From the NCBI GenBank assembly GCA_002431905.1, contig DJER01000021.1, forward strand, positions 1 to 64,000: a DNA stretch of 64,000 bases. Direction: 5' to 3'. Shown piece after piece: positions 1-7,476 of the stretch; the first letter of the stretch is position 1, and each line of letters begins with the position of its first letter. The position numbers were made by a program, and so were the translations under genes. The notes below the pieces were generated by a model that saw only the letters and a program-made list of their open reading frames with translations, did no database searches and was not told the DNA's origin. This DNA comes from Christensenella sp. UBA5893 (GTDB lineage: Bacteria > Bacillota > Clostridia > Christensenellales > UBA1242).

Positions 1-131
1 TCAAATGCAACAAAAAAACAATTGTCTCTTATCTCGGGTTCACATATATAGCCAATTCTTCCCTTTTTGATTCCTTCATCCAAATATTCTTGTCTATCTT
101 TTGTTAAAATTACATCATCATATTCTTTCAT
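1..131 (-). CDS. DUF4926-like small protein (partial, runs off left edge)
   Basis: The ATG is at 129-131 on the minus strand and the frame is open to the window edge (43 codons seen). The start MKEYDDVILTKDRQEYLDEG followed by a Gly-rich turn and an acidic stretch resembles the DUF4926 family of small proteins that often sit beside toxin-like genes. The start codon directly follows the TAA of the 210-residue gene upstream (132-134), and a purine-rich GGGAGAGAG lies just ahead, so the two are translated from one message. A second copy at 837-1229 is nearly identical over this stretch. Function is not proven; an immunity role is inferred from size, duplication and context only. Confidence 0.6.
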   Translation of the reverse strand, partial: MKEYDDVILTKDRQEYLDEGIKKGRIGYICEPEIRDNCFFVAF

Positions 132-764
132 TTACTCTCTCCCTGCAAACACTGTAACTATTCTTAATTGTCCATTTGGAAAAATAATTAGTCCTGTTTT
201 AAATGTTTTCAAATCATCTGGAATATTTGTTTTGACTTGCATATCGATTTCCATATTGATTTGAAACCCATATTTTGTGTGTCTATACTTGTAATACTCG
301 CCACGAACATATTTTCTCTTTACCTGTTCCAAGTATATTTCTATTATATTATTTTCATCTTTACTTGTATAGCCAATTTTCCTAAATATTTTTCCTTTCC
401 TTTTAAAAAAATTATTAAACTTATCTCGAACATCTCTAACAATTATTTTACTTGCATGTGGGACATTCACACCAGATTTTTTATCATGGCAATTTGAATG
501 ATAAAGCCCTCTTATCCTATATGAAATTTCCCCTGGGGAATACTTACTATAATCAAATTCATCTGGCTTTTTGTTGCCTTCATTTTTAAACCAACATTGA
601 TTAACTGAAACACATTTCCAACAATGTGGATTCGTTACATTTTCATCAACACCCTTTTCTTCTGGAAAATCTTCTATTGTCCATTTTGATTTTGGGTCAC
701 TTATTTTTATCCAATCACTAAATATCGCATTAATGTCATCTAATGAATTATCCAAATATCGCAT
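132..764 (-). CDS. Unrecognised 210-residue protein, possible toxin partner of flanking DUF4926-like genes
   Basis: I do not recognise this protein. The start at 764 is chosen over an earlier Met because AAAGGAGAG lies 7 nt before it. There is no signal peptide or membrane segment. The N-terminal half holds paired cysteines (CWKC and a later C) and a GLYHSNCHDKK stretch that could bind metal. The last ~100 residues are basic and beta-rich and end in a GLIIFPNGQLRIVTVFAGR-like strand pair, a type of ending seen in compact toxin domains. It lies between two copies of a DUF4926-like gene, with its stop codon abutting the start of the downstream copy. A toxin-immunity arrangement is therefore an inference from layout. 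It could equally be a mobile-element remnant. Confidence 0.5.
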   Translation of the reverse strand: MRYLDNSLDDINAIFSDWIKISDPKSKWTIEDFPEEKGVDENVTNPHCWKCVSVNQCWFKNEGNKKPDEFDYSKYSPGEISYRIRGLYHSNCHDKKSGVNVPHASKIIVRDVRDKFNNFFKRKGKIFRKIGYTSKDENNIIEIYLEQVKRKYVRGEYYKYRHTKYGFQINMEIDMQVKTNIPDDLKTFKTGLIIFPNGQLRIVTVFAGRE

Positions 765-836
765 AATTTCTCTCCTTTGCTTTTTATACAATATTAGCTC
801 ACGATATTTTTAGATTCAATTTTGTGTGACATTTAT

Positions 837-1229
837 TTATGAATTATAGTCATAAGGTATTTTATTTTTCTTTTCGCCAAGTAAGTTTAAGATATATCCA
901 TTTTCAACTTTACACCACCACTTTGGGTTATTCTTTGGCAACGCTTCAAGCAATTGTTCGTCAATTGTTCCACCATCTTCATAAAACTCCAAATCTTCTA
1001 TTCTAACAAGAAGTGGAATGTCGCCATCAAAGTCAAATCCCCTGCCTTCAAACCATTCATCATCATTTGCTTCTCTATGCTTTACAAGTTCTTCATCTTC
1101 AAATGCAACAAAAAAACAATTATCTCTTATCTCAGGTTCGCTTATAAATCCTATTCTTCCCTTTTTGATTCCTTCGTCTAAATATTCTTGCCTATCTTTT
1201 GTTAAAATTACAAAATCCTATTCTTTCAT
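837..1229 (-). pseudogene. DUF4926-like gene copy with nonsense codon 4
   Basis: The frame reads MKE, then TAG, then continues without interruption for another 126 codons to TAA at 837-839. The sister copy at 1-131 has TAT at the equivalent fourth codon, so a single T-to-G change made the stop. No other Met, GTG or TTG start with a ribosome binding site occurs in frame downstream. The Shine-Dalgarno AAAGGTGG ahead of the ATG is intact, so inactivation looks recent. The uninterrupted product would be about 130 residues, acidic, with a WWCKVENGYILNLLGEKK C-terminus. Reading continues without frameshift, so a suppressed stop or sequencing error is an alternative. Confidence 0.75.
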
Positions 1230-1260
1230 TTACCACCTTTTTTATGTTATCACATACAAC

Positions 1261-1290
1261 AAAAAAATTCCACATATTTGTGGAATTTTT
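1261..1290 (-). terminator. Rho-independent terminator of clpB
   Basis: Perfect 12-bp inverted repeat AAAAATTCCACA / TGTGGAATTTTT with a 4-nt loop, followed on the minus strand by a T run. It lies 6 nt beyond the clpB stop codon. Confidence 0.85.
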
Positions 1291-1295
1291 GTTTG

Positions 1296-3866
1296 TTATT
1301 TAACAACGATTTCGTCATTTACAACATCAACTGTAATTGTTGAATTTGGAGCAAGGTCATTTGCAAGCATATATTTTGCAATCAATGTTTCAACATTATT
1401 TTGAATAAATCTCTTTAATGGTCTTGCACCAAAAGCGACATCGTAGCCATTGTCAACGATAAATTGTTTTGCTTTATCTGTTACTTTTAATGTAATTTGT
1501 CTATCTTGAAGTCTATTTTCAAGACCTTTAAGTAACAAATCAACAATGCTAACGATTTCGGTTTTTGTTAATGGTTTGAAGAATATAATCTCATCAAGCC
1601 TGTTCAAAAACTCTGGTCTGAATTGCATTTTTAGTAACTTGTGCACTTGTTCAATAGCTTCATCTGATATCGTTCCGTCTTCTTTTATTCCGTTCATTAT
1701 GGCATCAGCGCCAAGGTTTGATGTCATTATTATGATTGTGTTCTTAAAGTCAACAGTAACACCTTGACCATCGGTAACACGACCATCATCAAGAATTTGA
1801 AGAAGAACATTAAATACATCTGGATGTGCTTTTTCGATTTCATCAAAAAGTACAACTGAATAAGGTTTTCTCTTTACTTGCTCGGTAAGTTGACCGCCTT
1901 CTTCATAACCAACATATCCTGGTGGAGCACCAATCAAACGGGTTACGCTGAATTTTTCCATATATTCACTCATATCAATACGGATTAAGTTCTTTTCGCT
2001 ATCAAACAAGTTTGCACAAAGTGCTTTTGTAAGTTCAGTTTTACCAACACCTGTTGGACCTAAGAACATAAATGAGCCGATTGGTCTGTTTGGGTCTTGA
2101 ATACCTGCTCTTGAACGAATAATTGCATCACTCACTTTTTCAACTGCATCGTCTTGTCCAATTACTCTCTTGTGGAGTTCATCAGCAAGATGTAACAATT
2201 TATCTTTGTCGCTTTGCATAAGTTTTGTAAGTGGAATTTGTGTCCAACGAGAAACAATTTCTGCAATTTCTTCATCAGTAACTTTGCTCTTTAACAAGTT
2301 ATTATTTTGTTCTGTTTTTTCAAGTTCAGCAAGTTCTTTTTGAAGTTCTGGCAAAGTTTTATACTTGAGTTCGGCAGCCTTGCTTAAATCGTATTCTCTT
2401 TCAGATTTTTCAATTGCAAGGTTTGTTTGCTCAATTTTTGCCTTTAAATTGTTAATTTTATTAATGTTTTCTTTCTCTTTTTGCCATTTTGCCGACATGG
2501 TATCAAATTTTTCTTTGAGTTCATTATACTCTTTTGTTATGTCGTCCAAATGTTGTTTTGAAAGTTTGTCGGTTTCCTTTTTAAGTGCTGTTTGCTCAAT
2601 TTCAAGTTGTATCATTTTGTGTTTAATGTCGTCCATTTCACTTGGCATACTATCAATTTCGCTCTTTACCATTGCACATGCTTCATCAACAAGGTCAATC
2701 GCTTTATCTGGCAAGAATCTATCGGTAATGTATCTGTTTGAAAGCACAGCAGCAGAAATCAATGCACTATCACTGATTTTTACACCATGGAACACTTCAT
2801 ATCTTTCTTTTAATCCACGCAAAATTGAAATCGTGTCTTCAACCGTTGGTTCGTTCACCATGACAGGTTGAAATCTTCTTTCAAGTGCTGGATCTTTTTC
2901 AATATATTTGTGATATTCATTTAATGTTGTTGCACCAATGCAATGAAGTTCTCCACGTGCAAGCATTGGTTTTAACAAGTTACCTGCGTCCATTGCACCA
3001 TCAGTTTTCCCTGCACCAACAATTGTGTGAAGTTCATCAATAAACATAATGATTTCGCCTTCACTCTTTTTGATTTCATTAAGAACGGCTTTTAACCTTT
3101 CTTCAAATTCTCCACGATATTTTGCACCAGCAACCAATGCACCAAGGTCAAGAGAGAATAACTTTCTGTTCTTCAAACTGCTTGGGACATCTCCTTTTGC
3201 AATTCTTATTGCAAGACCTTCAACAATGGCTGTTTTACCAACACCGGCTTCACCAATAAGCACTGGGTTGTTTTTTGTTTTTCTTGAAAGAATACGAATT
3301 GTATTCCTTATTTCATTATCCCTGCCAATAACAGGGTCAATTTTTTGGCTTTTTGCCAAACTTACAAGTTCTGTACCATATTTTTCCAAAACATTGTAGG
3401 TATCTTCTGGATTGTCAGTTGTCACTTTTGCACCTCCCCTTACTTTTGCAAGTTCTTTAACAAACTTATCCTTTGTTATTGCATATTCACGATAAATTCG
3501 ACTTAAATTATCGCCAAGACAGTCAAAACTTGCCAAAAATAAATGCTCGATTGAAACATATTCATCTTGCATATTTTTTGCAATATTTTCTGCCAAATTA
3601 AATAATTTCACCAAATTATTAGATGGATAAACTTCACTTTGTCCACTAACTTTTGGCATATTTTTTATTGTATTTAGTAAACTTAATTTTAGACCATTTG
3701 TGTCAATATTACATTTTTCCAAAATCTCATAAATGAGTGTTTTATTATCTAGCATAGAATATATCAAATGTTCAACTTCTATTTGTGAATTTTCGTATGT
3801 TCTTGCCAAACTGCTGGATACATTGATAACATTGGCACTTGTCTGTGTGTATTTATCAAAATTCAT
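1296..3866 (-). CDS. clpB: ATP-dependent disaggregase ClpB
   Basis: Hsp100 disaggregase of 856 residues, the usual ClpB length. It works with DnaK to pull apart aggregated proteins in the cytoplasm. Order: N-terminal Clp_N repeats (about 1-145), first AAA+ domain with Walker A GEAGVGKT (about 205-212) and Walker B IMFIDELHT, a long coiled-coil middle domain (about 400-525, rich in Glu/Lys/Leu) that separates ClpB from ClpA and ClpX, and the second AAA+ domain with GPTGVGKT (about 600) and a D2-small C-terminal domain. AAGGGAGGC lies 4-5 nt before the start. The gene is monocistronic: its own promoter overlaps a CIRCE operator and its own terminator follows. This implies HrcA control and heat-shock induction. 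No oddities. Confidence 0.97.
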   Translation of the reverse strand: MNFDKYTQTSANVINVSSSLARTYENSQIEVEHLIYSMLDNKTLIYEILEKCNIDTNGLKLSLLNTIKNMPKVSGQSEVYPSNNLVKLFNLAENIAKNMQDEYVSIEHLFLASFDCLGDNLSRIYREYAITKDKFVKELAKVRGGAKVTTDNPEDTYNVLEKYGTELVSLAKSQKIDPVIGRDNEIRNTIRILSRKTKNNPVLIGEAGVGKTAIVEGLAIRIAKGDVPSSLKNRKLFSLDLGALVAGAKYRGEFEERLKAVLNEIKKSEGEIIMFIDELHTIVGAGKTDGAMDAGNLLKPMLARGELHCIGATTLNEYHKYIEKDPALERRFQPVMVNEPTVEDTISILRGLKERYEVFHGVKISDSALISAAVLSNRYITDRFLPDKAIDLVDEACAMVKSEIDSMPSEMDDIKHKMIQLEIEQTALKKETDKLSKQHLDDITKEYNELKEKFDTMSAKWQKEKENINKINNLKAKIEQTNLAIEKSEREYDLSKAAELKYKTLPELQKELAELEKTEQNNNLLKSKVTDEEIAEIVSRWTQIPLTKLMQSDKDKLLHLADELHKRVIGQDDAVEKVSDAIIRSRAGIQDPNRPIGSFMFLGPTGVGKTELTKALCANLFDSEKNLIRIDMSEYMEKFSVTRLIGAPPGYVGYEEGGQLTEQVKRKPYSVVLFDEIEKAHPDVFNVLLQILDDGRVTDGQGVTVDFKNTIIIMTSNLGADAIMNGIKEDGTISDEAIEQVHKLLKMQFRPEFLNRLDEIIFFKPLTKTEIVSIVDLLLKGLENRLQDRQITLKVTDKAKQFIVDNGYDVAFGARPLKRFIQNNVETLIAKYMLANDLAPNSTITVDVVNDEIVVK

Positions 3867-3945
3867 AATGCCTCCCTTGATAATTTAGTATGTCAAAATT
3901 TGATTTTTTACCAATATTTTGCCCTTATTTTCATTATCGGCGACT

Positions 3946-3974
3946 ATTATATATCAAAAAATTAGCACTGTCAA
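3946..3974 (-). promoter_or_regulatory. clpB sigma-A promoter (consensus)
   Basis: TTGACA (3974-3969) and TATAAT (3951-3946), separated by exactly 17 nt, both fully consensus on the minus strand. The -35 hexamer lies inside the CIRCE operator, so bound HrcA would block polymerase. The predicted transcript start is near 3939, giving a leader of about 70 nt. Confidence 0.85.
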
Positions 3975-3988
3975 GTGTAGAGTGCTAA
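3962..3988. promoter_or_regulatory. CIRCE operator (HrcA binding site)
   Basis: TTAGCACTG, 9-nt spacer, GAGTGCTAA. This matches the CIRCE consensus TTAGCACTC-N9-GAGTGCTAA at 17 of 18 arm positions. The single mismatch (G for C at arm position 9) falls in overlap with the promoter. The site controls groESL/dnaK-type heat-shock genes in Bacillota through the HrcA repressor; here it is placed on clpB. Confidence 0.95.
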
Positions 3989-4040
3989 TTTTTAAAATTT
4001 TTTTATTTATTTTTTTCAACCAAATCTTCTTTTATAAGGA

Positions 4041-4085
4041 AGAGATTTCTCCATTGCCCGTCAAGGAGGTCTGGGTCGAAATGAC
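4041..4085 (+). repeat. REP-like palindromic repeat (AGATTTCTC...GTCGAAATGAC), copy 1
   Basis: It begins with AGAGATTTCTCC and ends with GTCGAAATGAC. The same two ends, about 45 bp apart, recur at 7244-7289 and 7366-7411 and, inverted, at 7306-7347. The middle differs between copies. The ends match a short dispersed intergenic repeat type seen in many bacterial genomes. No coding potential. Confidence 0.75.
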
Positions 4086-4095
4086 ATAAAATAAT

Positions 4096-4124
4096 ATAAA
4101 AGGAACCCCAAGAACGAGGCTCAT
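4096..4124 (-). terminator. Terminator-like hairpin, composite block A
   Basis: On the minus strand, TGAGCC pairs with GGTTCC (with wobble) and is followed by TTTT. A close relative sits at 7419-7448 (AACCCC/GGGCTC arms), again next to a REP-like repeat and again downstream of the hairpin element. It probably ends transcription from the 4384-4758 gene before clpB. Confidence 0.5.
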
Positions 4125-4156
4125 ATTTGTTCAATATAAAAATCAAAAAATAGCAC

Positions 4157-4245
4157 GATATTCGAAGCTCTCCTTGGTATTTGCACACAGGAGCTTACTT
4201 ACGTAAGTGACTGTGAGCAAATTGCCAATATAGTAAAAATTTGTT
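4157..4245. repeat. Structured hairpin element, diverged copy
   Basis: The central hairpin is ACAG-GA-GCTTAC-TTAC-GTAAGT-GA-CTGT (4187-4214). It has the same architecture as the elements at 4260-4388 and 7477-7596: a stem, a tandem GA/GA mismatch, a 6-bp stem closed by G-T, and a 4-nt loop. The stem differs from the other copies by paired changes (T-A to C-G, G-C to A-T). A longer stem, TTGGTATTTGC with GCAAATTGCCAA, continues outward. The flanks keep traces of the core (GATATTCGAAGCTC, AGTAAA). No ORF. Confidence 0.6.
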
Positions 4246-4259
4246 AGTTTGATAGAATG

Positions 4260-4388
4260 ATTAAACAAAAAATTAAGCCATAGATTCTAGGCTCGCATAA
4301 TAAAAGCAGGCAGGAGTTTGCTGACGCAAATGACTGTCTGCTTTTTATGCAGTAAACAACGAAGATATGACTTAATTTTTTGTTTAAT
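4260..4388. repeat. Structured palindromic element, copy 1 (conserved core in a locus-specific stem)
   Basis: The outer arms 4260-4282 and 4366-4388 are inverted repeats matching at 22 of 23 positions. Inside are GATTCTAGGCTC (4283-4294), a second stem starting GCATAA and ending TTATGC (4295-4350), and AGTAAACAACGAAGA (4351-4365). The 12-nt and 15-nt unpaired segments are identical to those of the copy at 7477-7596, whereas the outer arms are unrelated in sequence. The right arm covers the stop codon of the PH-domain gene, so the element forms that gene's 3' end. It probably acts as a terminator; wider function is unknown. Confidence 0.75.
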
Positions 4389-4758
4389 TGAATTCAGCAA
4401 TCCTAAACCCACGCTTAGCTTTTTCTTCTTCAATTTTATTTGCCAACATATTGCGTACTTGCATTGGGTTTTTGATATGCAATAATTGAAGACATGGTGT
4501 ACTTTCATCTTTTGAATAAAGAGTTATTGTTCCAAGTCCAAACATTTTTTCGCCAAGTGTGGAAGATACACTTATATCAAAAATTCTGTATAAATTTATT
4601 TCCTCTTCTATTGTAACCAAAAGCCCTGACCTAATAAAAATTTTTGTCCATTCTGGAGATGACACCAAACTATATTTTGTAAAAGAAATTGGCATTCCTA
4701 ATATTCTTTTTCTATCTTGCCATTCAATAACAGCATCATTACCCCATCTGTTAGCCAT
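4384..4758 (-). CDS. Bacterial PH-domain (bPH_2/DUF304-like) protein
   Basis: 124 residues, preceded by TTAGGAGT about 5 nt upstream. The sequence has the alternating beta pattern of the DUF304/bPH_2 fold: a first strand with YSLVSSPEWTKIFIRSGLL, a second with EEEINLYRIFDISVSSTLGEKMFGLGTITLYS, and a terminal amphipathic helix LLHIKNPMQVRNMLANKIEEEK. Unlike YdbS/YdbT-type proteins it has no transmembrane segment, so it is probably soluble or peripherally membrane-bound. It is a single gene with a structured element at its stop codon. The PH-like fold is a recognition by pattern; ligand and role are unknown. Confidence 0.65.
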   Translation of the reverse strand: MANRWGNDAVIEWQDRKRILGMPISFTKYSLVSSPEWTKIFIRSGLLVTIEEEINLYRIFDISVSSTLGEKMFGLGTITLYSKDESTPCLQLLHIKNPMQVRNMLANKIEEEKAKRGFRIAEFN

Positions 4759-4919
4759 AAAATACTCCTAATTTTTCTTAATTTTACTATATATTTTTTT
4801 ATTTGTCTAGTATAAATTACTAAATTTAATTGTATTTAAAGCGAAATATGTGATATATTAAATTATGTAGATATATAGTATTATATTATTGTATATATTA
4901 TTTATAAGGAGAATTGAGT

Positions 4920-5810
4920 ATGAAAAGAAATTCCCTACTTACTGCCGGTATGTTGCTTTCTGCCGTATATTCATTATGCTTTGTTGCAAGTTTATGTGTT
5001 GGTGCTTTTAGTGCTATATACTTTTTTGTAAGTGACTCGATAACACTTGTTAATGATTTATTGTTGCCAATAATAAATCCATTTATGTCGTATGGAAAAA
5101 CTGTTATGCTTGTTTTTGTTGCAGTTGTTGTTGTTTACTGTTTGTTTATGTTAATTGCCTCAACAAGATATACAAAATATTTTAATGCAACAAATTCTGT
5201 ATATAACAAAAAACGTGGTTTGCTTGTATTTAACTTGGTATTTTTTATTATCACATTTGGAATCTTTTGTTATATGCTGTCATCAAGTATTTTGAAAGCA
5301 AATTTTGCTGAAAATATTATTTACAATACATGCTTGATATTTATTATTTTAATACACATTATTGCAATAGTTTTTGCTATGATTGGATTATGTAAATATC
5401 CAAAAACATATGAAGAACCTGAAACACAAACTCAAGTTCAAGAGAACACAGAAACAGGTGACGATGACCAAAATGCTATTTCTGCGATGCTGAATAGTGA
5501 TGCAAATCAACCCGCAAGTCAAACAAAACAAACAAAACAAAGACCAACCCAAGTGCCAAGTATTAAACCAATTTACACTGCTGGACTTGATGGTGAAACT
5601 GAAGATAAAATTGAAAAAGAATTAAGAGAAGCAAATAGTGTCGAACAATCAAAACAAGTTAGAAAGCCAGAAAAAGATATGGAGAGTATGTCAACAAAAA
5701 AACTTATTGAAGCTATTGGCAAACTTGATGAAATGCGTAAAAATGGCGAAATAAGTATGGAAGAATATACAAAACTTAGAACAAAAATGATTCAAAAATT
5801 TGCGAAATAA
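4920..5810 (+). CDS. Four-helix membrane protein with C-terminal SHOCT domain
   Basis: 296 residues. The start at 4920 is preferred over an in-frame TTG at 4914 because GGAG lies 8 nt ahead of it. Four hydrophobic segments fill roughly residues 8-33, 55-80, 100-125 and 135-160. A polar Gln/Thr/Glu-rich linker follows (about 165-240). The last 40 residues (KKLIEAIGKLDEMRKNGEIS, then MEEYTKLRTKMIQKF) fit the SHOCT motif, a short helical domain found at the ends of many bacterial membrane proteins and thought to mediate oligomerisation. It is transcribed alone, convergent with rarA. The specific function is unknown. Confidence 0.7.
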   Translation: MKRNSLLTAGMLLSAVYSLCFVASLCVGAFSAIYFFVSDSITLVNDLLLPIINPFMSYGKTVMLVFVAVVVVYCLFMLIASTRYTKYFNATNSVYNKKRGLLVFNLVFFIITFGIFCYMLSSSILKANFAENIIYNTCLIFIILIHIIAIVFAMIGLCKYPKTYEEPETQTQVQENTETGDDDQNAISAMLNSDANQPASQTKQTKQRPTQVPSIKPIYTAGLDGETEDKIEKELREANSVEQSKQVRKPEKDMESMSTKKLIEAIGKLDEMRKNGEISMEEYTKLRTKMIQKFAK

Positions 5811-5820
5811 AAAACAAATT

Positions 5821-5852
5821 AAAAAAAGATTAGAAAATTCTAATCTTTTTTT
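5821..5852. terminator. Bidirectional terminator between SHOCT protein gene and rarA
   Basis: A perfect inverted repeat AAAAAAAGATTAGAA / TTCTAATCTTTTTTT with a 2-nt loop; A and T runs on each side allow termination in both directions. It overlaps the last codons of rarA. Confidence 0.85.
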
Positions 5853-7096
5853 AATTTTTTACGTTCAATAAACTTTTCCCTGCCATTTTTTGACGGAATA
5901 TAATATATTTTGTCTTTTAACTTGTCTGGCAAGTATTGTTGTTTTACATATCCACCGTAATCATGTGGGTATTTATATTTTGTTTTTGGACCATTTGTTG
6001 ATGGGTGATTTTTTAGATGATTTGGAACATTATCATCTCTCACGTTTTCGGCATCGCTTCTCGCCTTTTCCATTGCAACAATAACCGAGTTAGATTTTTC
6101 AGCTTCGCAAGCATATATAATTGCGTGAGATAGTGGAATAAGACCTTCTGGAACACCCATATTTTGAATTGCCTGCATCGCACAAGTGGCAAGTAGTAAG
6201 GCATTACTATCTGCCATTCCTATATCTTCGCTTGCGTGAGCGATAAGTCTTCTTGCAATAATAAGCGGGTCGCACCCTGCCAAAATAAGCCTTTGAGAAT
6301 AATAAAGTGCTGCGTCTGCGTCACTTCCACGAATGCTTTTGCAAAATGCACTCAATAAGTCATAATAACCATTTTCATCAATTGACAGAACTTTTTTCTG
6401 TATGCTTTGCTCTGCAACGGTTTCATCAACAACAATCTCTTGTTTTTCATTGAATGGTGTTGTTTTGACTGCAAGTTCAAGAGAGTTAAGTGCCATTCTT
6501 AAATCGCCACCACTTGCCCATGCAAGGTGTTTTAATGCACCATCCGTCACAATTGCATTATAAGACTTTAACCCCTTTTCACTATTTAGTGCTTTTTTCA
6601 TTGCATCTATGATGTCATTTTCGTTAAGTGGTTTAAACTCAAAAACTCTACATCTTGACACAATTGCACGAGTCATTGATGTGTATGGATTTTCAGTTGT
6701 TGAGCCAATAAATATTATGCTTCCGTCTTCAATTGCAGATAAAACGCAATCACTTTGTGACTTGCTCCACCTGTGGCATTCGTCAAGCAATAAATATGTT
6801 TGTTTTCCAAACAATGTCTTGTTCTTTCTTGCTTCGTCAATAATTGCCTTTGCATCACTGACACCACTTGAAACAGCATTAAGTTTTTTAAAATTTCCAT
6901 TAAGCGAATTTGCAATGATATTTGCAAGAGTCGTTTTCCCTGTCCCCGGAGGTCCATAAAAAATACAACTGCCAACTTCACCCATTTTTATTGCACGACG
7001 AAGAAGCATATTTTCGCCAACAATATGCTTTTGCCCAAAAAAATCATCTAAACTGCTTGGTCGCATTCTTTCTGCAAGCGGTATTCTTTCTTCCAT
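5840..7096 (-). CDS. rarA: Replication-associated recombination AAA+ ATPase RarA (MgsA)
   Basis: 418 residues, typical for RarA/MgsA/WRNIP1, a clamp-loader-like ATPase acting at stalled replication forks. It starts with the family signature PLAERMRPSSLDDFFGQKHI. Walker A is GPPGTGKT (about residues 54-61), Walker B LLLDECHRWSKSQ, sensor 1 GSTTENPY, and an arginine finger region SRCRVFEF follows. The C-terminal helical tetramerisation domain contains the signature YKYPHDYGGYVKQQYLP. The start at 7096 is chosen for homology and because a strong promoter (7103-7131) puts the transcription start exactly on this ATG. There is no Shine-Dalgarno, which suggests a leaderless mRNA. Confidence 0.93.
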   Translation of the reverse strand: MEERIPLAERMRPSSLDDFFGQKHIVGENMLLRRAIKMGEVGSCIFYGPPGTGKTTLANIIANSLNGNFKKLNAVSSGVSDAKAIIDEARKNKTLFGKQTYLLLDECHRWSKSQSDCVLSAIEDGSIIFIGSTTENPYTSMTRAIVSRCRVFEFKPLNENDIIDAMKKALNSEKGLKSYNAIVTDGALKHLAWASGGDLRMALNSLELAVKTTPFNEKQEIVVDETVAEQSIQKKVLSIDENGYYDLLSAFCKSIRGSDADAALYYSQRLILAGCDPLIIARRLIAHASEDIGMADSNALLLATCAMQAIQNMGVPEGLIPLSHAIIYACEAEKSNSVIVAMEKARSDAENVRDDNVPNHLKNHPSTNGPKTKYKYPHDYGGYVKQQYLPDKLKDKIYYIPSKNGREKFIERKKLKKD

Positions 7097-7102
7097 ATTT
7101 TT

Positions 7103-7131
7103 ATTGTAACACATTCCTTACTTTTTGGCAA
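7103..7131 (-). promoter_or_regulatory. rarA promoter, predicted leaderless
   Basis: TTGCCA (7131-7126), 17-nt spacer, TACAAT (7108-7103) with an extended -10 TGT. Six nucleotides (AAAAAT) separate the -10 box from the ATG, so +1 falls on the A of the start codon. Confidence 0.7.
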
Positions 7132-7243
7132 ATGTATCCACTTTTTGTATGGGAATAACAATTGTGAAATATTTTAACTGTTAACGTTGTTGAGATTTAT
7201 CAAAAGCAAAACTTCGAAGTATGTGTCGAAATGACTAATCGGA

Positions 7244-7289
7244 AGAGATTTCTCCAAAGTCACACGTTGGGGGCGACAGTCGAAATGAC
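7244..7289 (+). repeat. REP-like palindromic repeat, copy 2
   Basis: AGAGATTTCTCC to GTCGAAATGAC, 46 bp. It shares the middle CAAAGTCACACGTT with copy 4, marking them as the closest pair. A half copy (TGTCGAAATGAC) precedes it at 7224-7235. Confidence 0.75.
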
Positions 7290-7305
7290 AATATAATATA
7301 AAAAA

Positions 7306-7347
7306 GTCATTTCGAGTTAGCCTACAAAGACACGCCCACGAGAAATC
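7306..7347 (-). repeat. REP-like palindromic repeat, copy 3 (inverted)
   Basis: GTCATTTCGA to CGAGAAATC, in the opposite orientation to its neighbours at 7244 and 7366. Together the copies can fold into larger cruciforms. Confidence 0.7.
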
Positions 7348-7365
7348 CCAACTGCTTATAGATGA

Positions 7366-7411
7366 AGAGATTTCTCCAAAGTCACACGTTAGGGTCGACA
7401 GTCGAAATGAC
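7366..7411 (+). repeat. REP-like palindromic repeat, copy 4
   Basis: AGAGATTTCTCC to GTCGAAATGAC. Nearly the same as copy 2 through the middle. Seven nucleotides separate it from the terminator-like hairpin at 7419. Confidence 0.75.
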
Positions 7412-7418
7412 TACTAAA

Positions 7419-7448
7419 AATAAAAAGAACCCCAAAAACAGGGCTCTA
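7419..7448 (-). terminator. Terminator-like hairpin, composite block B
   Basis: On the minus strand AGAGCCC pairs with GGGTTCT across an 8-nt loop and runs into TTTTTA. It resembles the hairpin at 4096-4124 in sequence and in its position between a REP-like repeat and the palindromic element. It would end transcripts from glnS that pass the element at 7477-7596. Confidence 0.6.
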
Positions 7449-7476
7449 CTAAAACAAATGCTTAATAGATGTTAGG

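Noticed and set aside
4003..4188. 61-codon minus-strand ORF
   Set aside because: Covers repeat modules and a terminator-like hairpin; no ribosome binding site.
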